A DNA stretch of 64,000 nt from Plasmodiophora brassicae (lineage: Eukaryota; Endomyxa: Phytomyxea; Phytomyxea; Plasmodiophorida). Made by a program: the position numbers and the translations under genes. The notes below the pieces were generated by a model. It did no database searches, had not been told where the DNA came from, and saw nothing but the letters and a program-made list of their open reading frames with translations. The DNA is taken from the NCBI GenBank assembly GCA_036867785.1, contig CP145418.1:930001-994000 (forward strand), read 5' to 3'. Positions 63,487 through 64,000 of this stretch are shown one piece after another (positions within the stretch are counted from its first letter, which is position 1; the number at the start of each line of letters is the position of its first letter).

Positions 63487-64000
63487 TCATTGGCAATGCA
63501 CGGTGAGGACTGTGAAGAGGAGGACGTAGGCGAGGGTCGCGGGTGATGGCGACACGGGGCGGGCGGCGCTGACCGTCTCTGGCTCGGCAGGGGCACCGGC
63601 ACGGCACCTGTCCGCGCTGGTGACCTGCTGGCCGTTCCGGCAGACGTACGTCGTCTGTACGGTCGACGGGTCCAGCGTGCCGACGCCCGAGCCGATCGAG
63701 AGCGCCGCCAGCAGCGCCGCCTGGTCGGCCGACGTTGTCGACGTGAAACGGACCTGGAGCGTTGCCGTGTTCGCCTGCGCGCCCATCGCTGCGTGTACGA
63801 CGCTGACCCGATCCATGGCGATGCCCAGCGCGGCGCTCTCCCCGTTCGCGAACCGGACCTGGGCGTCGCCCAACGACTCGCCGACCCGCAACGTCATCGT
63901 GAAGCTCGCTTGCAGCAGGTACGCGACGACATCGCCTGTTGAGCCACCGGGCGGCCCCGTTGTGGGACGACCCGCGATCAGCGTCCTCGTGGTCGGTGTC
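63487..64000 (-). CDS. NHL-hevein-CUB array copy 4, C-terminal part only
   Basis: A minus-strand frame open from the right edge to a stop at 63487 encodes the SEA-like C-terminal region of a further paralogue: RVGESLGDAQVRFANGESAA, ALGIAMDRV, STVQTTYVCRNGQQVTSADRC and a final hydrophobic stretch (PATLAYVLLFTVLTVHC). It aligns with the ends of copies 1-3 but at clearly lower identity, so it is an older duplicate. The rest lies outside the window. Confidence 0.8.
   Translation of the reverse strand, partial: TPTTRTLIAGRPTTGPPGGSTGDVVAYLLQASFTMTLRVGESLGDAQVRFANGESAALGIAMDRVSVVHAAMGAQANTATLQVRFTSTTSADQAALLAALSIGSGVGTLDPSTVQTTYVCRNGQQVTSADRCRAGAPAEPETVSAARPVSPSPATLAYVLLFTVLTVHCQ

Noticed and set aside
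1-64000. tRNA, rRNA or other structural RNA genes
   Set aside because: No cloverleaf-like B-box or rRNA-like conserved stretch was noticed by eye; a tRNAscan-SE and Infernal run would be needed to be certain.

Overview
The window is nuclear DNA from a GC-rich, gene-dense eukaryote, most likely a protist. Support: many genes are broken by GT..AG introns of only about 45-75 nt whose removal restores conserved protein families; eukaryote-only proteins are present (PIKfyve/Fab1 with a FYVE finger, BCS1, TFIP11/Ntr1, RRP7, MOCS2A, an HSPA12-like chaperone); neighbours are often less than 50 bp apart. A plasmodiophorid-like rhizarian fits the short introns, high GC, a hevein-type chitin-binding module and a chitin-synthase-like protein, but that is inference from general knowledge and not proven here.

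Layout. 1-5.2 kb: a cluster of four related genes (one partial, one degenerate) for secreted-N-terminus proteins with a protease-associated-like ectodomain followed by seven hydrophobic segments. 5.6-6.9 kb: a short-chain dehydrogenase that has lost its catalytic Ser, Tyr and Lys. 7.2-10.5 kb: a divergent pair (Nudix-like gene and a TPR-GT61 glycosyltransferase) separated by a minisatellite. 10.5-14.1 kb: two mitochondrial genes, a SUGCT-type CoA-transferase and the AAA chaperone BCS1. 14.4-18.9 kb: a hypothetical acidic protein, a secreted permuted-papain-like protein and an HSPA12-type Hsp70 spliced to a von Willebrand A domain. 19-26.5 kb: TFIP11, a second near-identical GT61 gene in inverted orientation, an alpha/beta hydrolase and a coiled-coil protein. 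26.6-30.6 kb: a complete PIKfyve/Fab1 lipid kinase. 30.9-43.5 kb: a JmjC-type oxygenase with signal peptide and RTEL tail, a tiny secreted protein, a BTB-BACK protein, RRP7, a coiled-coil RING protein, a two-module secreted Cys-rich protein, a degenerate chitin-synthase-like membrane protein, phosphomannose isomerase and MOCS2A, whose reading frame is continuous with a transposase-type helix-turn-helix.

43.7-64 kb is a tandem array, all on the minus strand, of giant secreted NHL-hevein-CUB proteins: copy 1 (8 CUB modules), copies 2 and 3 (12 CUB modules) and the 3' end of a diverged copy 4. Copy 2 is a chimera, with its 5' part from the copy-1 type and its 3' part from the copy-3 type, joined within about 35 bp. 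This is the signature of a recent unequal crossover that duplicated about 7,034 bp. In every stretch compared, the two 7-kb units differ only by four small indels, three of which break reading frames, so these frameshifts may be assembly errors.

The strongest candidates for something undescribed are the PA-like seven-span membrane protein family, the NHL-hevein-CUB surface protein array with module expansion, and the Hsp70-vWA fusion. Splice junctions were inferred by eye from family conservation and frame; no transcript data or database search was available.
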